Shown: piece by piece, positions 1 to 7,128 of the stretch
Layout: each line of letters begins with the position of its first letter
How positions within the stretch are numbered: the stretch's first letter is position 1
NCBI GenBank assembly: GCA_905233965.1
Contig: CAJOFG010000023.1
Span: 1 to 19,733 of the forward strand
Direction of reading: 5' to 3'
Length of the DNA: 19,733 nt
Source of the DNA: an uncultured Selenomonadaceae bacterium
Lineage (GTDB): Bacteria > Bacillota > Negativicutes > Selenomonadales > Selenomonadaceae
The notes under the pieces: generated by a model
What the model was told of the DNA's origin: nothing
The model's database searches: none
The model's input: only the letters and a program-made list of their open reading frames with translations
Position numbers and translations under genes: made by a program

Positions 1-645
1 AATCGGGACGAGTACTTCAGTGAATTTTGCGATTCGGGTCGCGCCGCCGAAAATTACAATTCCGGTTGCGATCGCGACGATGAATGCGGTTATCGAATGA
101 TCAATCGCGAAAGCCGTTTCGACAGATTGAGCAATGGTGTTTGCCTGAACCGAAACGTAAATCAAACCGAACGTGACGGAAATTAAAACCGCGAAAAGTT
201 TTGCAATGCCCGGCTGATGAAGTGCGTTTTTAATGTAGTAAGCCGGTCCGCCGTGAAATCCTCCTTCGCCGCGCGGAAGTTTGTAAACCTGTGCCAGCGT
301 ACTTTCGACAAAACCGGTCGCGCAACCGATGAACGCGATTAGCCACATCCAAAAGACGGCACCGGGTCCGCCGGTGACAATCGCGATGGCAACGCCGGCA
401 ATATTTCCGACTCCGACACGCGACGCGGTGCTGACACAAAAAGCTTGAAAGCCGCTTATCTCCTTACCGGAAGTTTTCGTTCCGGCATCTCCGAAGGTAA
501 GCTTGAACATTTCTTTCAACATTCGCACTTGAACAAATTTTGTCCGGAGAGTAAAGACGACGCCGGACGCGATGAGCGCGATGATGATAATGTAAGTCCA
601 CAAAAAATTGTTTATGGTGTTGATGATTTCGTGAAGAGCTTCCAT
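1..645 (-). CDS. AGCS-family sodium:alanine/amino-acid symporter, N-terminal part (runs off the window)
   Basis: The reverse strand is open from an ATG at 645 to the window edge, giving 215 codons without a stop. The protein begins MEALHEIINT and has a hydrophobic segment at about residues 15-32. Conserved amino acid:cation symporter blocks follow: RVGVGNIAGVAIAI (about 76-89), GGPGAVFWMW (92-101), a GFVESTLAQVY segment (111-121) and GGFHGGPAYYI (128-138). The AGCS family imports alanine, glycine or similar amino acids with Na+ across the inner membrane. The substrate cannot be read from this half. Start choice is secure because GGGAGG lies at 657-662. The gene follows the NTF2-like gene by 65 bases in the same direction. 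The C-terminal half is missing only because the window ends. Confidence 0.93.
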   Translation of the reverse strand, partial: MEALHEIINTINNFLWTYIIIIALIASGVVFTLRTKFVQVRMLKEMFKLTFGDAGTKTSGKEISGFQAFCVSTASRVGVGNIAGVAIAIVTGGPGAVFWMWLIAFIGCATGFVESTLAQVYKLPRGEGGFHGGPAYYIKNALHQPGIAKLFAVLISVTFGLIYVSVQANTIAQSVETAFAIDHSITAFIVAIATGIVIFGGATRIAKFTEVLVPI

Positions 646-710
646 AAAAAAATTTTCCTCCCAAATTTTATTTTTTTATTCGATAAAAATTTTTTCGGGC
701 AACACTCCTT

Positions 711-1193
711 TCAATAAGTTGAGGCGACACCGGATTTTAAAATCCACCGACCGGAAATTTTTTCGACTTCAAATTTTAATTGCAGTCGCCAAGTATTTTT
801 GCTCCCGCCGAAAACCGACGCTTCAACTTTCGACTGTCCGGTTAAAATTCCGCGCAATCCGTTCAATTCGACGAAAATATTTTCCGGTTGCGCGGAAAAA
901 TATTTCAATTCGCCTTCACGAACGCAACGCAAATATTCCGCTTTGGATTGTTTCATTCCGGTCATGTGGACGAGGACAAAATCCGGGTCGTGAATTTTTT
1001 CGAGCGTTTCCATATCGCGAAGTTGAAGAGCCTGCCACATTTCGTTGTAAAGATTTTCTAATTGTTGTTCGTCGGTCAAAGGCACGGACATTTTTTTTGC
1101 TCCTCCGTCAAAAATTTTTTCCGCAAACGTGAAATTCAAAAGATAAAATCCCGCCGCAAAAATTATAACACATACCGGGAAAATTTGTTTCAT
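711..1193 (-). CDS. Exported NTF2-like / DUF4440-type small protein
   Basis: This is a 160-residue protein. Its N-terminus, MKQIFPVCVIIFAAGFYLLN, is a signal peptide or membrane anchor, so it should lie outside the cytoplasm. The mature part (LTDEQQLENLYNEMWQAL, then DPDFVLVHMTG) has the helix-then-sheet pattern of the SnoaL/NTF2-like superfamily, close to DUF4440, whose cone-shaped pockets bind small molecules or act as enzymes. The C-terminal strands (WRLQLKFEVEKISGRWILKS) fit too. No catalytic residue is obvious and no function is assigned. I chose the ATG at 1193 because GAGG sits seven bases upstream and the signal sequence begins there; a longer in-frame reading would add 24 arginine-rich residues. 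It starts two bases after the upstream gene stops, so translation is probably coupled. Confidence 0.8.
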   Translation of the reverse strand: MKQIFPVCVIIFAAGFYLLNFTFAEKIFDGGAKKMSVPLTDEQQLENLYNEMWQALQLRDMETLEKIHDPDFVLVHMTGMKQSKAEYLRCVREGELKYFSAQPENIFVELNGLRGILTGQSKVEASVFGGSKNTWRLQLKFEVEKISGRWILKSGVASTY

Positions 1194-1195
1194 TT

Positions 1196-1426
1196 TTAAA
1201 CCTCGGTCAATGCCATGCCGGAATCGTAAATTTCGCCGGACAAATCCGCAAACTTGTACCCGCAATTTTGCAAAACGTCATTCATTTGTTTTTTGTACCA
1301 ATCGAGCCGCCCGGCGTAACGTCTTTTTTCTTCCTCCGGCAATTTTGAAATTACCCGCTCAAATAAATCGGCAAACCTCCGGGACTCAATGATGAAGTCC
1401 GACAAATTTTTTTCGGTCTTATCCAT
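1196..1426 (-). CDS. Small charged helical protein, possibly a shortened GrpE-like factor
   Basis: A 76-residue protein with no signal sequence. The ATG at 1426 is preceded by GGGTGA; a TTG 15 bases further upstream has no ribosome site. The first 50 residues look like an amphipathic helix or coiled coil (FADLFERVISKLPEEEKRR, LDWYKKQMNDVLQNCGY). The end, SGEIYDSGMALTEV, resembles the segment leading into the beta domain of small GrpE-like exchange factors, where I would expect the chain to continue; here it stops. That family link is from memory and weak. The gene sits 36 bases after the PheC-like gene and two bases before the NTF2-like gene, so it belongs to their operon. Function not assigned. 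Confidence 0.6.
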   Translation of the reverse strand: MDKTEKNLSDFIIESRRFADLFERVISKLPEEEKRRYAGRLDWYKKQMNDVLQNCGYKFADLSGEIYDSGMALTEV

Positions 1427-1462
1427 ACAATCACCCGACAAAAAAATATAATTCCGTTCGCG

Positions 1463-2260
1463 TTACCTCAAATATTTGTTTTCCAAACTTTCAAGCGTTC
1501 CGTCCATTCTGAGTTCAGCCAAAACAAAATTTATGTAATTCAAAAATTCCTGATCGCCCTTTTGCATCAAAATCCCGCAAGAATGTTTCGTGAAAGGTTC
1601 GTTGATGAGCGGAGCCGCCAAATTTTTGTCCGCCTTTATGCAGGTCAACGCTTCGACCGTTTCGGTGATCATGATGTCGGCGTTGCCGATTGAAATTTGA
1701 TGAGGAATTTCCGCGTTTTTCTCGAACACGATAATCTTTGCATTTTTCAAATTCGCCTTTGCAAATTTTTCATTCGTGCCGCCCGGATTTATCATCACTC
1801 TGACTTCGGGTTTATTTATGTCGGCAAGCGTTTTAAATTTTTTCGCATCGCTTTTCCGGCACAAAATTGTTTTGCCGAAAATTCCGACTCCGTAGCCGTC
1901 CGACATTTCCAAAACTTTTTCGCGCGCATAATTTCGCGAAATTCCGCAAAGAGCAATATCAAATTTTCCCGCCAAAGTGTCCGCAGTCAAAGTCGGCCAA
2001 GTCGTCGGAATGTATTCGATTTTCACACCCAAAGAATCGGCAATTATTTTTGAAAGTTCCGCGTCAATGCCTTCATACTCTCCGGTTTCCCTGTTGAGGT
2101 ATGACATCGGTTTATAATCGCCGGTCGTCCCGATTTTTATCGTGCCGCGCTCCAAAATTTCTTTCAAGTGTCCGGCCTCCGTAACATTCGCGGAAAAAAT
2201 AAAAATTGCCGCCGACAACGTAACAAAAATTTTCAAAAAATCCGACAAAGTTTTTTTCAT
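1463..2260 (-). CDS. Periplasmic cyclohexadienyl dehydratase-like (PheC-type) solute-binding-fold protein
   Basis: A 265-residue protein with a signal peptide (about 1-29, ending near TEAG) and a type 2 periplasmic binding fold. It matches the PheC/cyclohexadienyl dehydratase branch in several places: TTGDYKPMSY (45-54), PTTWPTLTADTLAGKFDIAL (85-104), INPGGTNEKFAKANLK (157-172) and ITETVEALT (198-206). PheC makes phenylpyruvate from prephenate, or phenylalanine from arogenate, outside the cytoplasm. Glu203 in TETVEA aligns with the glutamate I understand to be the catalytic acid in that branch. No ABC permease or ATPase is adjacent, which favours an enzyme over a transport receptor, but an amino-acid-binding protein remains possible. 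The start is ATG with GGAGG seven to eight bases upstream. It is first in a minus-strand run of four genes. Confidence 0.8.
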   Translation of the reverse strand: MKKTLSDFLKIFVTLSAAIFIFSANVTEAGHLKEILERGTIKIGTTGDYKPMSYLNRETGEYEGIDAELSKIIADSLGVKIEYIPTTWPTLTADTLAGKFDIALCGISRNYAREKVLEMSDGYGVGIFGKTILCRKSDAKKFKTLADINKPEVRVMINPGGTNEKFAKANLKNAKIIVFEKNAEIPHQISIGNADIMITETVEALTCIKADKNLAAPLINEPFTKHSCGILMQKGDQEFLNYINFVLAELRMDGTLESLENKYLR

Positions 2261-2335
2261 TTCACATTCCTCCGTAAAAAAAATTTTCGGTTGAAACTTC
2301 AGCGTTTGACAAAATTTTCCTGCAAAATTTTTTTA

Positions 2336-2364
2336 TTGCCAAAGATTTTTCGGTATCGTATAAT
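2336..2364 (+). promoter_or_regulatory. Sigma-70-type promoter for the serine hydrolase operon
   Basis: TTGCCA at 2336-2341 and a perfect TATAAT at 2359-2364 are separated by 17 bases. Transcription would start near 2371, giving a leader of about 60 bases before the ATG at 2434. The region divides divergent genes. Confidence 0.75.
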
Positions 2365-2433
2365 TTCGCCGGTCACTTTGTATCTTTTTGCGGCGTGAGT
2401 CGCTTTTTTTGTAAATGTGCGGAGGTGCCGAAA

Positions 2434-3378
2434 ATGAAATCGAAAATTCTTTTGAAAATTTTTGCCGCCATGATTTTCGCCGGAGGAATTTTTGCGTTCA
2501 ACTTTTTGCCGACGCCGGAAACGCCGGCAGAAAAAAATAATCCTCCGCAAAGTCAATCCGAAAAAATTTTGCCGACGGTAACTCAAAATTCGGTGCAGGC
2601 GGCGGAAATTTTTTACAACGGAACGGACGAAGCAATTCAAAGTATTTTGAACGACGGGAGCGAGTACGCGGTTTATCTCCACTATCCCGGCAAAACTTCC
2701 GCGCCGTTCATTTACAACGCCCGGCAAATGCGTTCGGCGAGCATGATTAAAGTTTTCATTCTTGCAACCGTCATGGAAATTGTCAAAGACGGAAATTTAT
2801 CGCTTGACCAAAATATTACTCTGCACGATTACGACAAAGTCGGAGGTGCCGGAGTTCTTGCCGGTTATGCGTCCGGTCCGATTTCACTTCGCACCGTTTT
2901 GAAACTCATGATAACCGAGAGCGACAACACCGCAACGAATATGGTAATTGACTTGGTCGGTATGCAGACGATTAACGATTACATTCGCGAAAAAGGTTAC
3001 AACGATACAATTTTGCAACGCAAGATGATGGACACCGATGCGATTTACGCCGGCAGAGAAAATTATACTTCGGCGCGTGACTTGGGCGAAATTTTTTTGA
3101 AGATTTACAATCGGCAATGCGTCAGCCCGGAATGTGATGATGTCATGCTCAACTTCCTCCTCGAACAGCACGACACCGAATGTTTTAATACCGCGTTACC
3201 CGGTTTGCAAATCGCGCATAAAACCGGCGCACTTGCCGGAACTTTCGACGACGGCGGAATAATTTACGGAGGTTCTCAAGGCGATGTCATTCTCGTTATT
3301 ATGACGGAAAATTATACCGGAGAAAAAACCGTTATCGGTCGAATGAAAGAGTTTGCGCGTTATGCGGTTTATCGCTGA
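2434..3378 (+). CDS. Secreted class A beta-lactamase-fold serine hydrolase
   Basis: A 314-residue protein with a signal peptide or anchor (1-22), a Pro/Glu/Gln-rich linker to about residue 57, then a beta-lactamase/transpeptidase-fold domain. The active-site motifs are in order: SMIK (S103 nucleophile, K106), SDN (163-165) and KTG (263-265). The omega-loop region reads GRENYTSARD (207-216) and lacks the spaced ExxLN deacylation motif of true class A enzymes, so beta-lactam hydrolysis is not assured; it could act on peptidoglycan or another ester or amide. The start at 2434 is set by GGAGGTG at 2421-2427; an in-frame start 39 bases upstream lacks a ribosome site. A consensus promoter lies upstream, and a tyrosine phosphatase gene follows 27 bases after the stop. 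Confidence 0.88.
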   Translation: MKSKILLKIFAAMIFAGGIFAFNFLPTPETPAEKNNPPQSQSEKILPTVTQNSVQAAEIFYNGTDEAIQSILNDGSEYAVYLHYPGKTSAPFIYNARQMRSASMIKVFILATVMEIVKDGNLSLDQNITLHDYDKVGGAGVLAGYASGPISLRTVLKLMITESDNTATNMVIDLVGMQTINDYIREKGYNDTILQRKMMDTDAIYAGRENYTSARDLGEIFLKIYNRQCVSPECDDVMLNFLLEQHDTECFNTALPGLQIAHKTGALAGTFDDGGIIYGGSQGDVILVIMTENYTGEKTVIGRMKEFARYAVYR

Positions 3379-3405
3379 AAAAAATTTTTTTCGGGAGGTT
3401 TTTGT

Positions 3406-3867
3406 TTGATAAAAATAAATTTCGTATGTTGGGGAAATATTTGCCGCTCGCCTATGGCAGAATTTGTCATGAAAAATTTGGTTGAGCAAGCCGGCTTGTC
3501 GGAAAAATTTTTCGTCGCGTCGTCCGGCTGTCATGCGGCAGTCGGTACACCGATTCACGACGGAACTTGCCGAGAGCTTGTTAAGCATGACGTGCCTTTT
3601 CAATTTCGCACGTCGAAACAATTTTCCCGGACGGATTACAAAAATTTCGATTACATAATCGGAATGGACAAGGGCAACGTCCGCGACTTGAAAAATATTT
3701 CCGGCGGCGACCCGGACAAAAAAATTTATCTGATGATGAGTTTCGCCGGAGAAAATCGCGACGTTGACGATCCGTACATGACGGACGATTACGCGACGAC
3801 TTACAAAGATATTATTCGGGGCTGTTCAAAATTTTTGGAGTTTTTGAAGTCCGAACAAAATATTTGA
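3406..3867 (+). CDS. Low-molecular-weight protein-tyrosine phosphatase
   Basis: A 153-residue cytoplasmic enzyme. The phosphate-binding loop CWGNICRS gives the CX5R signature (nucleophile C8, R14) at the very N-terminus, as the family requires. The general-acid loop is DDPY (D122 P123 Y124). The family removes phosphate from tyrosine on proteins, often on tyrosine kinases that control capsule or exopolysaccharide; no such kinase is in the window. The start codon is TTG, supported by GGGAGG at 3393-3398 with a seven-base gap and by the signature's distance from the N-terminus. It follows the serine hydrolase by 27 bases and is probably co-transcribed. No terminator separates it from the glnA promoter. 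Confidence 0.93.
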   Translation: MIKINFVCWGNICRSPMAEFVMKNLVEQAGLSEKFFVASSGCHAAVGTPIHDGTCRELVKHDVPFQFRTSKQFSRTDYKNFDYIIGMDKGNVRDLKNISGGDPDKKIYLMMSFAGENRDVDDPYMTDDYATTYKDIIRGCSKFLEFLKSEQNI

Positions 3868-3904
3868 TTGCGAAATGTATTTCTGTATACCTATTCCGAA
3901 ACTA

Positions 3905-3933
3905 TCGACACAAAAGTTTTACTATGATATATT
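3905..3933 (+). promoter_or_regulatory. Sigma-70-type promoter for glnA
   Basis: TCGACA (3905-3910) and TATATT (3928-3933) are separated by 17 bases, each one mismatch from consensus. The leader would be about 40 bases. I see no clear GlnR/TnrA-type operator. Confidence 0.6.
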
Positions 3934-3981
3934 GGTTATAGTTGAACTCCAAAAATTTTTTCAACCGAAGGGGAGATTATC

Positions 3982-5799
3982 ATGGCCGAATTGCTTTACA
4001 CGATTAAAGCGCATACACCGAAGGAAGAAATTATCCGACAGCTCCGCGAACATCCGGAAATTAAATTTGTTTCGCTTGTCGGCATCGACTTGGCGGGAAA
4101 TGATACCGACGAAAAAATTCCGGTCAGTCTTTTCATGAAAGACATCGACGAATTTTTTGCCGGCAGTGCGGTTCAGACTGACGGCAGCTCGGTCGTTTTG
4201 CCGGGCATCGCGACTTTGAACAATGCAAAAGTCGATATGCCGGTGGATCCCTCCGTCAACTGGTTCGTCGATTACAATTTCGAGCATTACGACAACATTA
4301 CAAATCGTCCGGTCGGCACGCTGAGGATTCCCGGCTTTCTGATTCACGAAGGCAAGCGCGTCGATTCGCGCTCCGTTCTGACGGATACGCTTATTCACGT
4401 CAAAAAAGAATTGGTGGATTTGTTCCATAAAAATCCGAACATCAGCGGCTTGGACGTAAACGGAAAAGACGTTACCGACATTGTTTTCACTTCGGCGACC
4501 GAATTGGAATTTTGGGTAAAGACTCCGCTTGAGGAAGCGTCCGTCGAAGAGATGAGCGCGTCGCAGGTCATGCAGGAGCAGTATTGGGAGAGGACTCACG
4601 GCGCGGTTCGTTGCGCACTTGAACAGGCTTTGCTTGAGATTGACAAATACGGTTTGAAAGTCGAAATGGGGCATAAGGAAGTCGGCGGCTTGAAAGCGCA
4701 AATCGACGAGTCCGGACATTTAACTCACGTTTGCGAACAGTTGGAAATTGACTGGAAATTTTCCGATGCGGTGCAGGCGGCGGACAATGAAATTTTGGTT
4801 CGCATGATTGTCAAAGAAATTTTCCGCGCAAACGGTTTGGAAGTCAGTTTCAAAGCAAAACCGATGACGGGGCTTGCCGGTAACGGCGAACATACTCATA
4901 TCGGTTTGGCGGCAGTCACGGCGGACGGAAAACTTCATAACCTCTTCGCCGCGAAAAATCAGGAAAAAGATTTCATGAGTGCGGTCGGCTACGGCGCGAT
5001 TATGGGGTTGCTGAAAAATTACGAAGTCATCAATCCTTTTGTCAGCGCGACGAATGATTCGCTGAACAGATTGAAACCCGGTTTTGAGGCTCCGGTTTGT
5101 ATCGTCACTTCGTTGGGACATTCGCCGAAAATTCCGAGCAGAAACCGGACGATTCTTGCCGGCTTGATTCGCGACTTGAAAAATCCGATGGCGACCCGTT
5201 TTGAACTTCGCGCCTGTAACCCGTACACGAATACTTATCTTGTTCTCGCCGCGTCTTACTCCGCTATTCTCGACGGAATTAAAATGGCTGTCAATCACAC
5301 GACGGACGAACTTCTTGCCGAACTCAGCAAGAAAGCCGGCGACGAAGGATTTTATCTCGAAAAAGATCGCGCCTATCGCAGTGAGGAGGACGTTTTCGAG
5401 GATTACACCGACAAAGAGCGCAACAAACTTTTCGGCGCACCTCCGGCAACCGTTTGGGAAAATATGGCGGCGTTTGAAAAATATCCGGACAAATTGCAAG
5501 TCATTTCAAGCGGCGGGGCTTTGCGCGAAAAAATTATTTGTGCATTCCGGGACGGCGCACTTCTCCGGTGGAAAACAGAATTGATTTCCCGGATTCTGCC
5601 GGAACTCCGCACGACCGTCAGGAAGGCAAAAAAAATCGACGCGGAATTTTTGACAGACCGCGACGCTTACAACTGGAATAAAATTCTTATGCTCCGCGCC
5701 GAACTTGCAAAAGATTCGATGGATCAAAAATCTTTGTTCACCCGACTGATTGAAGCGTTTGAGTCCGAAAAATACGACAAGGCATCAAAAAAAGATTGA
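3982..5799 (+). CDS. glnA: Glutamine synthetase, large variant, C-terminus apparently frameshifted
   Basis: A 605-residue glutamine synthetase, which makes glutamine from glutamate, ammonia and ATP in the cytoplasm. Catalytic-domain blocks are intact: TELEFW (173-178, metal ligands), VEMGHKEVGG (227-236), FKAKPMTG then GNGEHTHIG (290-308, glutamate site), LNRLKPGFEAP (361-371), PSRNRT (385-390) and TRFELRACNPYTNTYL (405-420). It is longer than the roughly 450-residue type I enzymes and lacks the adenylylation-site motif. AGGGGAG stands before the ATG. The printed reading ends KASKKD, but the A7 run at 5787-5793 followed by coding-like sequence to 5845 suggests the original protein ended in IEELKALYDAYEKNMI, about 620 residues. 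The catalytic core is untouched, so activity is likely retained. Confidence 0.93.
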   Translation: MAELLYTIKAHTPKEEIIRQLREHPEIKFVSLVGIDLAGNDTDEKIPVSLFMKDIDEFFAGSAVQTDGSSVVLPGIATLNNAKVDMPVDPSVNWFVDYNFEHYDNITNRPVGTLRIPGFLIHEGKRVDSRSVLTDTLIHVKKELVDLFHKNPNISGLDVNGKDVTDIVFTSATELEFWVKTPLEEASVEEMSASQVMQEQYWERTHGAVRCALEQALLEIDKYGLKVEMGHKEVGGLKAQIDESGHLTHVCEQLEIDWKFSDAVQAADNEILVRMIVKEIFRANGLEVSFKAKPMTGLAGNGEHTHIGLAAVTADGKLHNLFAAKNQEKDFMSAVGYGAIMGLLKNYEVINPFVSATNDSLNRLKPGFEAPVCIVTSLGHSPKIPSRNRTILAGLIRDLKNPMATRFELRACNPYTNTYLVLAASYSAILDGIKMAVNHTTDELLAELSKKAGDEGFYLEKDRAYRSEEDVFEDYTDKERNKLFGAPPATVWENMAAFEKYPDKLQVISSGGALREKIICAFRDGALLRWKTELISRILPELRTTVRKAKKIDAEFLTDRDAYNWNKILMLRAELAKDSMDQKSLFTRLIEAFESEKYDKASKKD

Positions 5800-5845
5800 G
5801 GAATTGAAAGCACTTTACGACGCTTACGAAAAAAATATGATTTGA
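5795..5845 (+). pseudogene. Out-of-frame C-terminal tail of glnA
   Basis: Removing one A from the A7 tract just upstream lets glnA continue as IEELKALYDAYEKNMI to a TGA at 5843-5845, about 15 bases before the first terminator hairpin. The charged helical tail continues smoothly from the preceding KYDKASKK. This fits a one-base indel, a sequencing homopolymer error, or slippage on A7. Confidence 0.65.
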
Positions 5846-5860
5846 CGAAAAATTTTTGTC

Positions 5861-5910
5861 CTCCTTCGGGAGAAGTCCTTTCGGCGAAAGTTGAAGGGAC
5901 TTTATTTTTT
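5861..5910. terminator. Terminator between convergent glnA and the GT61 gene
   Basis: There are two adjacent hairpins. CTCC-TTCG-GGAG (5861-5872) has a UUCG tetraloop. The second pairs AAGTC (5873-5877) with GACTT (5898-5902) around an inner CTTTC/GAAAG stem. A T-rich run at 5901-5911 follows on the plus strand. On the minus strand the hairpins lead into an A/T-rich stretch, so both directions may end here. The GT61 stop codon (5902-5904) overlaps the structure. Confidence 0.65.
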
Positions 5911-7128
5911 TCCGGACAGCAACGGACTTTGTTTGAGTTGCGAAAAAAATTCCGGCAAAACTTTTTCCAAATATTTTTTTTCGTCCGGATTCATTTGCAT
6001 ATCATGTTCACGCGCAAATTTCGAGTAAATCATGAACGCGACAAAATCTTCGTCGTCATATTTTTCCGGGTGAACGTCGCCGAAAAAATTTTTTAACCTC
6101 TCACTGACAATGTAACAAAAAGGTCCTCCGTAGTCGACCGGGTACAGTGATAAAGCAGAATCGACGTAAAAAATATTCAAGTCGTGAATTTTATTCAACG
6201 CCTGTTGCCAAATGTTCACGAAGGCGGCACGGCGCGGAATAAGTACGGCGTTCGCTCCGTCCGGCAAAAAAATTATGTTGTGGGAGATTGAGCCGGTAAC
6301 CGACGCGAAATTTTCACAGTTCGCCAAAATATTCAGTTGCTCGGCAAGCGACAAATCCTGCGGAATAATTTTCGCGTAACCTTTGCTTTGAAAATATTCG
6401 GCAAGTCTTTGTTCGCCGGTCTGATTCCTGCCGTAGAAGAAATAAAATTTTTTGTCGGACAGCCGGGAAAATTTTTTCCGCGCAAAATTTCTCACGCGGT
6501 CAATCGTTTCGACGTATTCGGAAGTGAAAAAAATTTTGTCATGCCCGCCGAAATTGTTTCGCGTCCCGTCCACAAATTTTAAAGTCGCGTCGGAAAAATT
6601 TTCGCTCCTGCCGAGAAAAAAAGATTCGTCCGGCAAAATAATTTTTTTAAACCGCGTCGGTCTTTCAATCGGCACCAACTTTTTGACGTCAATCTCCAAA
6701 ATTTTCAAAAGCTCCGCGAAAGCCGGAACGATACCGCCGAACATCGGAACGTAAACGATTTTACATTTTTTAAATTCTTTGCGAAAAATTTTGCTCTTCA
6801 AAAACCAGGCGCGTTTCAAATTGTCGGTAAGGCAATGCCCCCAAACGCTGACAATCATTCCGAAATAAATCACCGTTTCGTCGCTTTGAACAATTTCTTC
6901 CGGCGAATACGCCCCGCCGATACCGCGATGAATGAAACTGCCTTCAACAAAATTTCCGTCCGCGTCAACGATACCGCCGGCTCCGGTCTTTGTTGCCTCC
7001 GGAGTTTTATGCGGCAGGATCATTCCGTTTTCGATGACTTGAAAACTCAATTTTTTTTCGGAAAAATTATTTGTCGAAAGGAAATCGCCGAAATAATTTT
7101 TGTTGTAAAGTCCGTCGTAATTTGTCAA
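5902..7128 (-). CDS. GT61-family (DUF563) glycosyltransferase
   Basis: A 408-residue protein of the glycosyltransferase 61 type, which adds sugars in capsule, LPS or glycan synthesis. Diagnostic segments are SVWGHCLTDNLKRAWFL (about 94-110), a KFYFFYGRN strand (about 227-235), and LSLAEQLNILANCENFASVT followed by GSISHN (279-284), the probable nucleotide-sugar half. There is no signal peptide or membrane helix, so it is cytoplasmic or peripheral. The start is TTG at 7128: GGAGGG lies nine bases upstream, and the TTG overlaps the TGA stop of the ligase gene as TTGA, pointing to translational coupling. A longer in-frame reading to 7209 would lie wholly inside the upstream gene. Donor and acceptor cannot be told. 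Confidence 0.85.
   Translation of the reverse strand: MTNYDGLYNKNYFGDFLSTNNFSEKKLSFQVIENGMILPHKTPEATKTGAGGIVDADGNFVEGSFIHRGIGGAYSPEEIVQSDETVIYFGMIVSVWGHCLTDNLKRAWFLKSKIFRKEFKKCKIVYVPMFGGIVPAFAELLKILEIDVKKLVPIERPTRFKKIILPDESFFLGRSENFSDATLKFVDGTRNNFGGHDKIFFTSEYVETIDRVRNFARKKFSRLSDKKFYFFYGRNQTGEQRLAEYFQSKGYAKIIPQDLSLAEQLNILANCENFASVTGSISHNIIFLPDGANAVLIPRRAAFVNIWQQALNKIHDLNIFYVDSALSLYPVDYGGPFCYIVSERLKNFFGDVHPEKYDDEDFVAFMIYSKFAREHDMQMNPDEKKYLEKVLPEFFSQLKQSPLLSGKK

Noticed and set aside
3961..5499. Two long reverse-strand open frames (about 250 residues each) opposite glnA
   Set aside because: They mirror glnA codon structure, lack ribosome sites and have arginine/phenylalanine-rich shadow composition; glnA is certain on the plus strand.
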